A stretch of DNA of 64,000 bases from Caecitellus pseudoparvulus (Eukaryota; Bigyra: Bicosoecida): contig CBFFRQ010000067.1 in assembly GCA_965644315.1 (NCBI GenBank), positions 248,001 through 312,000 of the forward strand. The letters are read 5' to 3'. Under the pieces are notes generated by a model that made no database searches, had not been told where the DNA came from, and saw nothing but the letters and a program-made list of their open reading frames with translations. Below, piece after piece: positions 19,441 to 31,700 of the stretch (position 1 is the stretch's first letter; each line of letters begins with the position of its first letter). A program made the position numbers and the translations under genes.

Positions 19441-21249
19441 AGCTACCCAGCTTGGTCAGGTACACGGACCGCCACAGCAGCCAGGCCATGAAGCCGGACA
19501 AGTTGTTGCTGCCCATGGCGCTGATGGCTTGCGTGGCTGGGTTTTCGGTCTTGTTCATGTCTGCCAAGGCCGCAAAACTGCCGACGTACGCCAGAGAGCC
19601 AGCGTGCTTGTACTCAAAGGGCGACCCCACGTCAGCGTGGAACAGCGTCTTGGTGAGGCGGTCCGACGCATCCAGTGGGTCGCGAGCAGACTGGGCTTGG
19701 GCGTTCAGCTGCTTGGCGAGGTACAGCCCCTGCTGCTCGGCCACTTGCGCTGTGGCGGCGTGGGCTTTCCCGCCGACGTTGGCGCAGTCTCCCAGCGCAA
19801 AGACACCGGGCCAGTGCGGGTGTCCCGTCGACACGGCCTGCTCCGCTGCGGCTTGTGCTGCTTCAGAAACGTCGCTGAAGTCCTGGGTCGCAGCCATGGC
19901 CGACTCGTGGCGCAGGACGCGGCACCAGTCATCCGTCGCGATGCGGCCCCGTTCATCCTTGCGGAACGTTGAGCGGCCGGCTAACTTGGCCGCCTTGGTC
20001 GGGCCCACGCCTGTGCTCCAGACACAAAGCCCAAATTCCAGCTGCTCACCACTGCCTAAATGCAGCACGTTGGGTTCTAGCCCGTCCACCGTCATGCCTT
20101 CCCGCAGGTCAATGTTGTCTCGGCGGAATTTGCGCACGCAGTACTCGCGGAGTGTGGAGTCAAAGGAGCCGAGGACTTCCCGGCCTTCCACCAACGTGAT
20201 GCTGACCTGCTGCAAGATATCGGCAGGGTACTGCTTGGAGAGGTCCTGGTAGATGAAGTCGTGCAGCTCTGCGGCGAACTCCACGCCCGTGGGCCCACCC
20301 CCCACCACGACGAACGACAGCAGTTGCTTTCGTTCTGCTGTGGACAGGTCGTTGAAGGCGGCAGTTTCAAAGTTGCTCAGCACGTGTCGGCGCACCCGTC
20401 GTGCGTCGTCCAGCTGCTTCATGAAGTGCACGGTGCTCTTGTCCACGCCGCTGACTCCAAACGTCGCGCTGCGTGCGCCCATGGCCATGATCAACAGGTC
20501 GAACGGCAAGTCCTCCTGCAGGCGCCCGCCCACCTTCTCGCCGCGCGTGTCAGTGTACTTGTGGGCGACTACTTTCACAGTGCGCTTCACGGGGTCCACT
20601 GCGAGGCAGGGCAGGGGGGAGCGGCTTGCCGAACTGTCAAATCGCAGCTTCTTGCAAGGCTTTGCTGCCCCAGTGCCAGCACCGCCCACGCACCTCCACG
20701 AAGCTTGCCCTGTTGGTACTTCACCCTTGGCATGTTGCTCCGAATGGGTTCTGTGGCGGAGCGTGTGGAGGCTCGTGGCTGAGTCGCTGCGGGGCAAACG
20801 GGACCAAGCACAGGCAGCGAAATACGGGCCATTTCTCAGCCACTGCAGGCAGCCCCGCTCTGCATGCTCACCTGCGATGGAGCGGAACTCCAGCGTTCCC
20901 ACCGCTGAACCCGCGAGTAACGGGGTGAACAGCATGTGATTCCTTGGTCTGTGGGGCTCGCAAGGCTTTCGTCAGTGCTGTGTTGGCGACGGGCAGCCCA
21001 ACACGCCAAAAAAGGCCACGCTGGCACTCACGAGACGATGGTGACGTCAAACAGGTTCGGGTCCAGGTTCTTCGCGCATGAAAACCCCGCATAGCCCGAT
21101 CCAACCACAAGCACTCGCGGCTTATCTTTCGGGAGCGGCTGTGCGGCGCTGGCCATCGCCCTGGCAATCGACGTGCTGGGCTGGCTCCAAATTCCGCAGG
21201 ACCTGGCAGACGCCGCAGCCCTCCGCGCTACGGCCATGGTCAACGCCAT
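19367..21249 (-). CDS. NDH2: type II (alternative) NADH dehydrogenase, mitochondrial
   Basis: This flavoenzyme passes electrons from NADH to ubiquinone without pumping protons. The four-exon model is 21249-21032, 20948-20872, 20750-20694 and 20598-19367 (527 residues). All three introns (83, 121 and 95 bases) are GT-AG and restore the family consensus, for example VTIVSPRNHMLFTPLL across intron 1 and RSIAEPIRSNMP across intron 2. Residues about 1-40 are Ala/Arg/Ser-rich, as in a mitochondrial presequence. The FAD-binding motif is VLVVGSGYAGFSCA (about residue 48) and the NADH-binding motif is VVVGGGPTGVEFAAEL. The C-terminus has the amphipathic membrane-attachment region ending FGRDTSYF. I see no EF-hand insert, so it is not the Ca2+-binding NDB-like form. 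Length is normal for the family. A truncated copy of its 3' end lies at 12642. Confidence 0.95.
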
Positions 21250-21440
21250 TGTAACAGCATGCTCCAGGGAATCATACCACTTTCGTCCTTCTCCGGGTGA
21301 CTTTGTTTTATTTGAGTTTTGATCCGCAAGCGCAGGAACAGTTGCTCAGTGAATTCGTGTCGCTCCAGGATGAGTTTACCCGCAATACCCACTGCATGTG
21401 CCAGGCGTGCATGCTGTGGTGCATTGCAAGAAGCAGGGGT

Positions 21441-22525
21441 CTACACGGATGAATCGCCCACGACTCCAGCATAGGTCGCGCTGCTGGCGGCAGAGCTCGC
21501 GCCTGACTCTTCGTCCAGCTTCACGTGTTGCTGCGACGAGGCGCCGTTGCCCCACGAGCCAGCCGCACCAAAGGTCAGGAACACCACTGCAGCGATGGAG
21601 AGGTACAGGAACAGCACCAAGGTAGTAAGAACAAAGCCTGTGTGCCGCGTAGATGCAGGAGATGTGGGTGTGAAATCGCGTAAAAAGGGCGTATAGCAGC
21701 GCGCAGCGCACGCACTTCCAATCCAATGTGCGGTGGTGGAGTTGCCCACTTTCTGCTCGTCGTGGACGACTTCGTAGGCGAACCAGTTCGCGTAGGCGCC
21801 GACGGTGACGATGATGAAGAGGACGTTGAGCAGGGATGCGATGAAGGCCAGCTTGGGAAACGGGTGTGCGCCGGCTTGGCGCCAGGCCTGCACGGCGGCG
21901 TACACGACGAGCAGTGCGGCCAGGAACGTGAAGATGGCGAATGTGCGGGCGGCATTGAGGTTGCTGTTCACGTCCTCGGCAGTGACTGCGTTGCAGTTCG
22001 GCTGTGTGTGCGCGGCAGCTGCGTGGAGCGTGGGCAGCGCAGCAACGCACTGTCTTGGCACTGGAAGCTTGAGTCGCCTGAAAACCGGGGCGAGGGCAAA
22101 GTGCGGGCGCTGCAGGGCAAAAGCACAGACACTCTCGGCGTCTCACCTGTGGCCTTCGTGCAGACCTGCCAGAGGCCGTACCGAGACACAGTGCGATCTG
22201 CAGAGCGAACGAGGTGCCCATTGCCACGCGCTGCTCCAACGGACGGATAGGGCGCTAGGAGCGCACCTGGTCCGAAGGTCATGGAGCCCCAGTGCGAGTC
22301 CAGCAGGGCGGCAAAGGTGCAAATGCAGCCGAAAATGCCAGAGACCAAGGCTGTGCAGCAGCGCAGGGCGGGCAGGCGCGGTGGGTGGTGCGGAGTTTGG
22401 TGCAGTGCAGTTGGCAGGCCGGCATTCGCCGAGCCACTTCACGGCAACCCACGGCGGGCTGCATTCAAGGCAAATGCCTGCTACTCACTGTACAGCACAC
22501 CAGTCTTGGGTGAGAGCTGCAGCAT
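21441..22525 (-). CDS. claudin/PMP22-like tetraspan membrane protein
   Basis: The reconstructed exons are 22525-22489, 22350-22147, 22018-21716 and 21637-21441 (246 residues). The first and last introns (GTGAGT...GCACAG and GTGCGT...CACACAG) fit both frame and hydropathy. The acceptor of the middle one (ACGCAG) is my best choice among several. The protein starts MLQLSPKTGVLYTLVSGIFG and has four membrane helices. The first extracellular loop carries W (in DSHWGSM), then GLWQVC, then a further Cys (QPNC). This is the W-GLW-C-C signature of the claudin/PMP22/EMP superfamily. The tail is short, Ser/Ala-rich and cytosolic. In animals such proteins form or regulate cell contacts and channels; in a protist the role can only be guessed. 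Convergent four-helix topology without homology remains possible. Confidence 0.7.
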
Positions 22526-22743
22526 GCTTGGTGTGCGTTTCAAGGGGCGGGTTCAGCGGCTTGCAGGCTTGAGCTCGCTGGCTCTGGCTTCGGGGGGAAT
22601 CTGAGCAATGGCAGGCCACAGGGCGGCGCCCTGGCAAAGCAAGGGGTGGGGCACAGAGCCGGCACGTGGGCAAGTCAGCACCAACACAACGCGGAAATCA
22701 TTTGAATTGTCCCGGGGCGGGCTCTGCCCAGTGCCTCGTCAGC

Positions 22744-25700
22744 TCACGCCGCGTCCATGTCGATGGTCAGCTCCCCCGTTGCGTCATCCACGAGCAACGG
22801 CAGACGGCGGCCACTGGCATCGAGCACGAACAGCTCCCCCGTGTTCTCGTCCTCAAACACCTCCAAGTCGCCCTCCACGCTGGCCTCGCCGTCCTGGCCC
22901 ACGCTCACCCGCCCTGACGTGCCCAGGCCTTCCAGAGGCACGCTCCGTGCAGGCCCTTGCCCGTCCACACTGGCGGTGGCGCCAGCAAAGACGGCAGCTG
23001 AGTCTGGCCCGCCGCCATGCCATGCTCCGCCCCTGCCGTCCTGTGCCAGGGACGTCGCGCCCTCCACCGTGCTCCACCACTTGGCCTCCATGGCGCGGCG
23101 TTTCTTCGCCGCGAGCAACTCCAACATTGCGCGCTCCTTCTCGTACTCGGCCATGTCCAGCGCCATTTGCTGCCTGAACTTGAAGGTGCGGAAGGTGTCC
23201 CAAATGGCCCGGGCCGCGTAGATGTGGGCGATGCCGTGGCTCGTGCGCTGGACGCCTGACGCGCCGCGAAGCGTCTCCCACCGCTGCGTCACGGAGTGCC
23301 CTGGTGGCAGCTCCATGAGCTCTAGGTCCTCCTCGCTCTGGGCCAGCACCCGCTTGGCTGTGGCGATGGCGACGTCTGAAAAGTGGACGAGGTTCCCGGC
23401 ATACGTGGGAATGTCCATTTCCCGGATGCACCCGACCACCTCCTCCTCCTTCGCTTCGTGGCCGTCGCCGAATCCGAGGGGGGCCGGCAGCAGGCGCAGG
23501 AAGAGGACAAGGCGCTCGGTGGTGATGAACATTGTCGCGTGGGGGTCCAGCTGTGTCCACACCACTGAGAAGCGCTCCAGCTGCTGTTTGTCCAGCCGCG
23601 CATCTTCGTCGGACGTGACGTCAGCAAAGCCCTCCAGAATCACTGCAACGAAAATCTGCAGGGCGACGAACGACACCAGCAGCTCGTAGGTGTAGAAGAA
23701 CGGGACGGCAGCGGGCGTGCCACACCCTGTCGGCGTTTCGTCGTCCCAGCGGGGGTCGGGGTTGCAGTCGCTCTCCACAGCCAAGTCAGCCATGAGCCCG
23801 TTCCAGTTCTCGCCCGTGCTGGCTGAGATGAGTGTGAGCATGCCGTCTGGCCAGGTTCGGAAGTTCGCGTCGGCAGTGTGCACCTCCCCGAACTTGACCA
23901 GTGCGAACAGCTGCAGCCCCATGACGGCGTAGATGAAGAGCAGGAGCAGCAGCAGGCTGGCGACGTTGCCGAGGCTGGGCAGCGTCAGGATGAGCGTGTT
24001 GAACAGCACCCGCAGGGCCTTGGCTGTGTTGATGAGGCGCACGATGCGCAGGACACGGAAGGTACGCACGACTGTGGCGATGGAGCCGACGTCCACTTGC
24101 AGAGTGGCGGTGAGGATGAGGCCGAAGTTGGTGCCGACAACTATCGCGAAATCGAACCTGTTCCAGTTGTCCCGGAAGTAGAAGGACGCGCCCAGGGCGT
24201 AAATCTTGGCAGCCGCTTCCAGGGAAAAGAGCACTGCAAACATGAGGTTTGCGGCGTCCAGGAGCTGCCCGTACTCATCTGGCTGCCCGAAGAACTGCAT
24301 GGCCATGACCACGGTGTTGGTGAGGATGGCGCCCATGATGAAGACGTCGAAGGAGGGCGCCGTGACGACGTCGTACAGGCGGGCAGGCCACTTGCTGCGC
24401 GGGCGCAGCGGTCGCGGCCGGGGGCGCATTTGCTGCAGGAGGGTCTGTGTGCGCACCCACTCCACTTGCGCGGGCGTCAGGAAGAAGTTGTCCGAGCCCT
24501 CCGCACGCAGGCGCGTGAAGGAGTCGATGACCACGCCCACGAACATGTTCAGCAGGAAGAAGCCGCCCAGCACCTGGAAAGCGATGAAAAACGCCACCCA
24601 CGCCGGCTCGTTGTTCTCCACCGGCTGCATGTCCACCCCCCGCGCGTCCACCCCTGCAAGCATGACGTCCACCCACTGCTCCGTCGTGCTCACTTCGAAC
24701 AGGGCCCCCATGGCGTTCAGGGAGTTGTCAAAGTCCTGGGAGCGTGTGCGCTCGAATTCCGCACCCATCCACTCACACACCGCTCGCGACGTCGTGCCAG
24801 CGTACGAGGGGATGGCGCTGGGGTCCACCTGCACCTGCGGATTTGCACCAACAGTCAATGGCGCGTTGGAGCCACTCTGCACGGCTTGCTGGAAGGCCAG
24901 CGCAGCAGAGGCGTTGGGGAACGCTGACTCTGCGTTGCCGCCCCACCACAGCACACGCTGCGTGGGGCTCAGAGTCGAAAACGGCACGGGGTACACGACG
25001 GCAGCCTGCTGTTCTGGGGACATGCCCTCCCACACGTGGCCCTGGCAGGCGTAGAAGGTGCCCTTGAAGTAGGACACGCCCACGACCCCGAAAATGAGGA
25101 AGAACAGCAGGCACACCAGGAGCACGTTGAGGATGGCAGGCACTGCGCGGAAGAGCGAGTTCACCACCAGACGCAGGCCTGGGTTGCGCGAGATGACGCG
25201 AAGGGGGCGCAGAGCGCGCAGAGATCGGAGGGCCCGCAGGCCGCGCAAGTCAGTCAGCCCAGACAGCGTCACAGTTGACAGGGCGATGATGCCAAAGTCC
25301 AGGATGTTCCAACCCGACTTCAGATACGCGCCGGGGCCCAGCAGGAAGCCCTTGGCCAGGATCTTCAACAGCGCTTCTGCGACAAAGGCTGCCGTGAACA
25401 CGACATCCATCACGTACAGCGCCCGTGCCAGCTGGGATGCCGGGTCCAGGAGGGGCGAGTCCACGGCCAGCATGACGCTGGAGATCAGGATGAGCACCAG
25501 GATGACGTTGTCAAAGATGGGCGATGTGACGACGCTGTACGCAGCTCGGCGGACGGCCGACTCGGCGCTGAACAAGCACAAGCTCCTGCCCATCATCGGC
25601 ATGTGTTGGCTTTGCCCATTGCCACCGTCCGTACTTGCCGCGTGTGCGTCAGTGGCCTCAGTGGACGCGTCAGTCGGCTGCAGCAGCCTCGCACAGCAAG

Positions 25701-28700
25701 GCACACGCATGCACGCGGACAGGCACTGGAAGCAGCACAGGTCCACGCCCTGCAGGTGTTTGGGCGCCACACTGCCATGTTGGGGCGAGGGTGGCGCCAC
25801 CACCCCGCCCGCGCTGCTGTCCACGGTGGTGCTTCGAATGGTAGCCCAGGCGCTCTTGCCTGCAGGGCGGGGGCCACCAGCTTTGGCCATGGATGTCACT
25901 TTGAATGCGTGCGCCCCCCCTTCGTCGCTGCTGAGGGGGGTGGTGGGTCCACCGCCCACGGCTCGGCGTCCGCCCACCAGCACCGTCGTGCGAGCAGTCG
26001 GAGACAGGCTGCTGCTTGCGGGCTCTGTGCCGCTGGCGTGAGGCATGGAGGCGGTGCTGCCCGTGCCGCGATGTCCGCTCATGCCCCAGCAACACCAGTC
26101 GAACCAGGTGCAGCAGCAAAACTGCGCCTCGGCAGCAAGCACCTGCCCACTGCTGATGGGCTCTGGGGCGCGGGCTGCTGAGGCGGCTTTCTGCGCAGTG
26201 CTGGCAGTCTTGGCGTCTGTGGGCGACGGTTGGGCGGACTTTCCCACCCCCCACGCCTGTGTGCTGCGGCGGTGTGAGGAGGCGCCACTGGTTTCTGTGG
26301 ACAGCGAGTCACTGCCCACCACGAGCACCTCTGCGTCACTGCCCGCCGGGCGCCAGCCACTGCTCCCCGAGTGCTTCGCATCCATCTGCCAAGCCCCCCG
26401 TCTGCCCCCCTGCCCATCGGTTGCCAGCGGGTTCTGCGCGAACGGCGAGGGGCCGGCTGCGTGGAAACTGCCGCTGGAAAGCGAGGCCGCGGGGGAGCCA
26501 GCTGCAGAGGGCGACACGGGTGCCCACCGCCCAGGCGCAGCTGCCTCCGAGCCACTGCCCCGCTCTTGGCCGGAGCTGAAGGAGCCGCGGCGGCTGGAGC
26601 TGTCGTCGTCGCTGAGCCCGGCAAAGTCGAAGAACGCCGGCTCGGAGCCCGCGCCAGAGCGGGTGGAGGGGTGGGGGCTGATGAGTTGCATGGTGACGGG
26701 GGCTGGCTGACCCGGCCGCCCCCCCGACGGGGAGCCTGGCGGGGAGTGTGGGGACAGTGCCGAGCCGCTGGGCGGCCGTTCCAGGCGGAACGATCGCACG
26801 CGCACCTGGTGCTTGCCGAGAGAGCGAATGCTGCCAGTCGGCGACGGGGGCCGTGCGCTGCCCTGGATGCTGCTTGAGCCAGCGGCGCGTGCCAGGGCGG
26901 CTGCGATGGGGTGCTGCTCGCCTGCCAGACTCATGCTTGCAGAGGCAGCTGACACGTCGCCCATGCTGGGGTGGGGGTATGCTCGCAGGTGGTCAGCGTC
27001 AGAGAGCGAGTCGGCGACGGAATCCACACCAGTGAGGTACGTGGCTGCCTGGTCGTGTTCCGAGTCACTGTGTGGGGCGGCAGGCTGCGCTCCTACTGAC
27101 GCAGTGCGCCCACGTCGAGCTGAGCGCTTCGTCGCACTGCCCGGACCCAGAGCGCTGTCCACCCCCACCGTTCCTCGAGACAGCAGTCGAGGAACGGCCG
27201 AGGTAGCATCGCCCGACGTCCCCGCACTGACGCGCGAGGCAGTAGAGTGCTTCCGTGTGGAAGAGGTGACACCAGAGGCAGCCAGGTTTGCGGAGATTTT
27301 ATCTCGATGGCGAGAAGGCGACAGCAGTGCCAGGGCGCGAATGCTGCCCTTTGACGCGCTCAGAGCCGACGTCAGACTCTGCACCGTGGACCTGTGCTGT
27401 TTGCGGGACATGCCTGCAGTGGACGCCTCACGAACCGCCCGAGTGGCTGACGACAGCGTACTGCGCACAGAAGGCGTGTCGTCGCCCGCCACCACAGCCA
27501 TGACGGGGGGCGCACCTGCTCGGCGCCTGCGACGTGCCGTGTCGTCGGAGCTGTCTCCACTGGGCGGCGGCGGCGGCCCCCCTCGCAGGCGCCGCGACGA
27601 GCGGGAGGCACTGGCGGCCAGGTCGCGCCTGGAGGCATGGCGGTGAGTGCCTCGGCTGCCACGACTCCCTATGCTGCCGGTGCTCGCGAAGCGTTTGTGG
27701 CTGCTGCGTGTACGTGCCAAGCCGGCCACCTGGCTGCGGGAGGTGGGGGACAGGAGTCCCTTGCCTGTGCTGGACAGCACCACGCCAGACTCCTCCAGGT
27801 CAATGTGCCCGTGCGACCGAGACCCGAAGTTGATGCGCCCTGCCGACCGACTGCCGATGCGCCGCATGCGACCGTGCAGTGTGCCACGGTCGTCGTCCGA
27901 ACCGCCGTTGGCGCCGGCCAGACCCCGCAGGGAGCGGCTGCCAATGCGACTGGACCGGGAGCCAATGGACGCCTTGGACCGCCCAGACAGCGGACGTGGC
28001 TGCACCAGGCGGCCCCGAGACAGTGTGCGCTGCAGAGGGCTCTTCCCGAACTCTGCCGTCTTGGCGGGCGAGTCACCGACCCGGGATTTGGACCTGCTCA
28101 GCGCCTGCAGACCGGACATGAGCGTGCGGCCCCCTGGCCCGGCCGCATCACCCCCCTCCGCGGCAGCAGGCCCATCGCTGGCCTTGGGTCGGCCCAGGCT
28201 GGCGACCAGGGCTCGTGTCTGCACACGCGCGAACATGGTGGCACGACGACTCTTCGTGCGCAGTGTCCCCGCAGGTGTCATCTTCATGGGCTTGTCCGGG
28301 GACAGGATGGGCGACCCAGGCGCCTTGGCGTCGTACCCCGCCAACTGACTGGGCAGCTCCCCCGCTGCCACGGCAGCCTTGGCCGCGGCAGTGGCTGCAG
28401 CCACAGCACGCTTCTTCTCCCGCGCGTTCTTGCCAGCGTCTTTCCAGTTGCTGACCATGGCAGCGAGGGTGGCGAGCTTCACCATGGCCTTGTCACGGCG
28501 ATGCACCAGCTCGCTGCGCCGTGCCTCCCACTCCGCCTGCCGCTTGCGCAGGGCGATGCGGGTGGCCTTCAAGCTGCGCACGGCCGTGTCGTCGCGCAGG
28601 CGGTTGACGAGGCTGGTCACAGGCTTCGCGAAGCGCACCTTCATCATGGCGATCATGCGCAGCACCATGAGGTTGCGGGCAGTCACCAGACGCGCCAGGC

Positions 28701-31700
28701 GGGGTTGTCCGTGTGCGCCGCCTGTGCTGCTGAGGTGTGCTGCATCTAGCTTGAAGGCGAGGCCCGCCGTGGGCAGGTCGACGTCCTCGTCAGTGGAGGT
28801 GGCGCCGACGTCGGCACCTTCGAAGTTGCCCAGCAGGATGGCGAGGAAGAGGTTCAGGATGACGAAGTTGCCCAGGACCACGAGAGCCACCATGTACACC
28901 ACCCCCACCACGCCCGTCGCGCGCCAGGCACTGTACATGAGGGATGGCCAGTCTTCCCCCGTCAGCACTTGGAAAATGGCGACAGACGCCCACAGCAGGG
29001 AGTCGAAGTTGGACCGCGGCACGTCAGCGTCGAGGTACCCGTCCTCCCCCATGACGAGGGCGGTGCGGGACTTGGGGTGGAATCGGAAACGGTTTGCGAA
29101 CAGTTGTTCGCCGATGAGGGCAAAAATGAAGATGAACAGCAGCAGCAGGACTGAGAAATTGGCCACGTCGGCCAGTGTCTTGGTCATGGCGTTCAGGAGC
29201 ACACGCAGGGAAGTCCACGAACGCGCGAGCTTGAACACGCGGAAGAGCCGGAACGTGCGCAGGGCTGAGATGCCGCCGCCGCCGTCAGTGTCTGCGCCGC
29301 CTCCCACGAGGAAGGAGGGCGGGCTCAGACCCAGCTCCAGCAGGGACACCAGCACAATGAACGCGTCGAAGATGTTGAAAGCGTCGGAGACGTAGTCTCG
29401 AGGGCCCAGCGCGAACAGCTTCAGGCCCATTTCCACCACGAACACCATGGAAATGGCAAAGTTCGCAATCTCCAGGTTCGTCGCAAGCACCGGTCGCAGC
29501 GGGTACTGGTCCAGTGCCAGCACGACGGTGTTGGCGATGATGAACGCGACGATGGCGCCGTTGAACCACCCTGACGCCACCACACGTTGCACCGCCATGC
29601 GAGCAGCCAGCAGACACCCAGCCTGGGGTGCCTCCCCCCCTGACGCGTCCACAAACTCGTACAAACTGCCCTCTGCGGCGTTCGCCGCCTGCTCCGCCGT
29701 CGAGTACTGCCCGAAGAGGGCGGCTTTTTGCTGCTCCAGGGCTTTCTGCGCAGCGCCCGTGCGCGTGCTCTGGCGTCGCTGGCGGGCCGATGGGGTGAGC
29801 GCACCGCTGCCACGTGGAGTGGGCGGGGCTTGCGGCACCCCGCTTGACGGCGGCCCCTCCGAAGGCGCAGCCTTGCCCCCCCACCCCATCCAGCTCATGA
29901 GTCCCCCTCCTCGCTCGCCATCGCCGTCGCTTGGACTGCCCGGTGCCGTCGCCTTGGCACCATCCTCTGCGCCATCCACCTGCACAGTGGCCAGAGCGGG
30001 GGGGGCGCCTCTCCGCCGCGCAAGCTTGGTCGAACCAGCCCCCGCGCCCTCGCGTGGCTGTGGGGAAGTCGAGCTTGCAGTGGGCGAGGCGGGGTCCCCA
30101 GGCACTGCGGGGCGGTACAAGCTGGCAGGGGAGGCGGCCTCTCCGCCTGCGAGGCGTGTGGAGCCGCCCTTGAGGATGCTGCGCTTGGGCGGGCCACTGG
30201 TCGTGTGATGTGACGGCGAGTGCACCACAGGCTCCGCCACCACGGTGGAGGTGGGGGACACCACACCTGGTGCCACGCTCGCCGCAGATGGCGTTCCCCA
30301 GAAACGCTGCCACAGATTCCGGCGCTGGGGGGTCGCAGCGGACGCGCTGGTGGGTGAGAGGCCCCGCCCCGCCATGGGCACAGCACTGACACTTCCTCGT
30401 CGGCCTGTAAACATGCCTCGCCGAGCACTTTCCGCCCGGGCTGCAAGGGCGCGTTCCGCCGACGCAAGCCCAGGCGGAGGGGCCGCGGGTGACTCCTCCC
30501 CTGAGTCAACTCGCTGTGCACCGTCGCCGGGCCGTGACCCAGGCGGGGTCGGCACGTGCGACGCGCTGCCTGCGACGCTGTCGGGCCCGGATGCCTCGCC
30601 AGGCGCAGAGGCGCCTGCACTGCCGAAGGATGAAGCTGACCGGGTTGACGTGGCGCGGGAGGGCGACCTGCGACCACGCGCGCGACGGCGCCGACGCGTC
30701 CTGCGACGCCTGCGACCCTCGCCGCCCTGCTTCGACCTGGCCTCCTCCTCGTCGCTGGACGACGTCAGGTCGCTGGAGGAGGACGAAGACGTGGCAGGTG
30801 CCTGACTCGGCGCCAGCAAGCCCAGCGCACGGAGGGAGTTGGCCACGAAGCTGTTCTGACGCGACAGGTTGCTTGCCGTGCTGCCGCGGGGTTGTCGCTT
30901 GGCGGGCGGCGGGTGGGGCTGGGGCGCACTAGCCTCCTCGGCAGGCTTGCCCACGGCAGAGGCAGCCGCCAGCCCAATGGAGCCTCGGATGGCGGCCGAC
31001 GCGCTGACACGCCGACGCAGACGCCCAGTGGACGACTTTCGGTGCAACGCCTTGGCTTGCGCTTCCAGCGGCAGCGCCTCTAGCGCGAACACTGTGTCCT
31101 CACCCTCCCCCCCGGCAGCCGCGCCTGCCGCCTCGTCCACCCGGAAGGAGCTGCGTGCCCGGCCCACTGCGCCTGGGCCTGAAAGGGGTGGACTCCGCCC
31201 CGCCCCCTGTCCACCGAGACGCACGTCAGAGGAGGAAAACGTCCTCGCCACGGGCGCCTTGCTGGTCGCAAGTGCCGAGGTGTGCCCGCCGACGTCGATG
31301 GAGCGCTGTGACGAGCTGTGCTGCGACCGCTTCGACCCCTTGCGTGACAGCCTGCTGGTGTGCGAGCGCATGCTGGACTTGGAGACAAGTCGCGCTGCCG
31401 AGCGCGATGTGTGTGGTTTCAGCTGCGCCGGGACAGAGCCGTCAGCTGAGCTGAAGGGGTTGATCACGTCAGCTTCACCGTCCAGTCCGGCGCCCGCCGG
31501 GGTCGCACCAGCCGACCCTTGCCGCTCCCCCACAGGCCCACCCTTGCGATCGCTCGAGTTCGACACGAAACTGCCCTTGCTGGCTCCACGTCGCAGCGAC
31601 CGAGAACGCGACCCGCTGCGCGTCGGCGCATCGCCGCCGCCGAGCAGGCGCGAGCCGAAGCTGCGAATGCTCTGCGCCACCCCGCCCACGATCCCCCGTC

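Noticed and set aside
27637-28749. A 370-codon plus-strand frame within the channel gene
   Set aside because: It is antisense to the II-III linker of the channel and shows no motifs.
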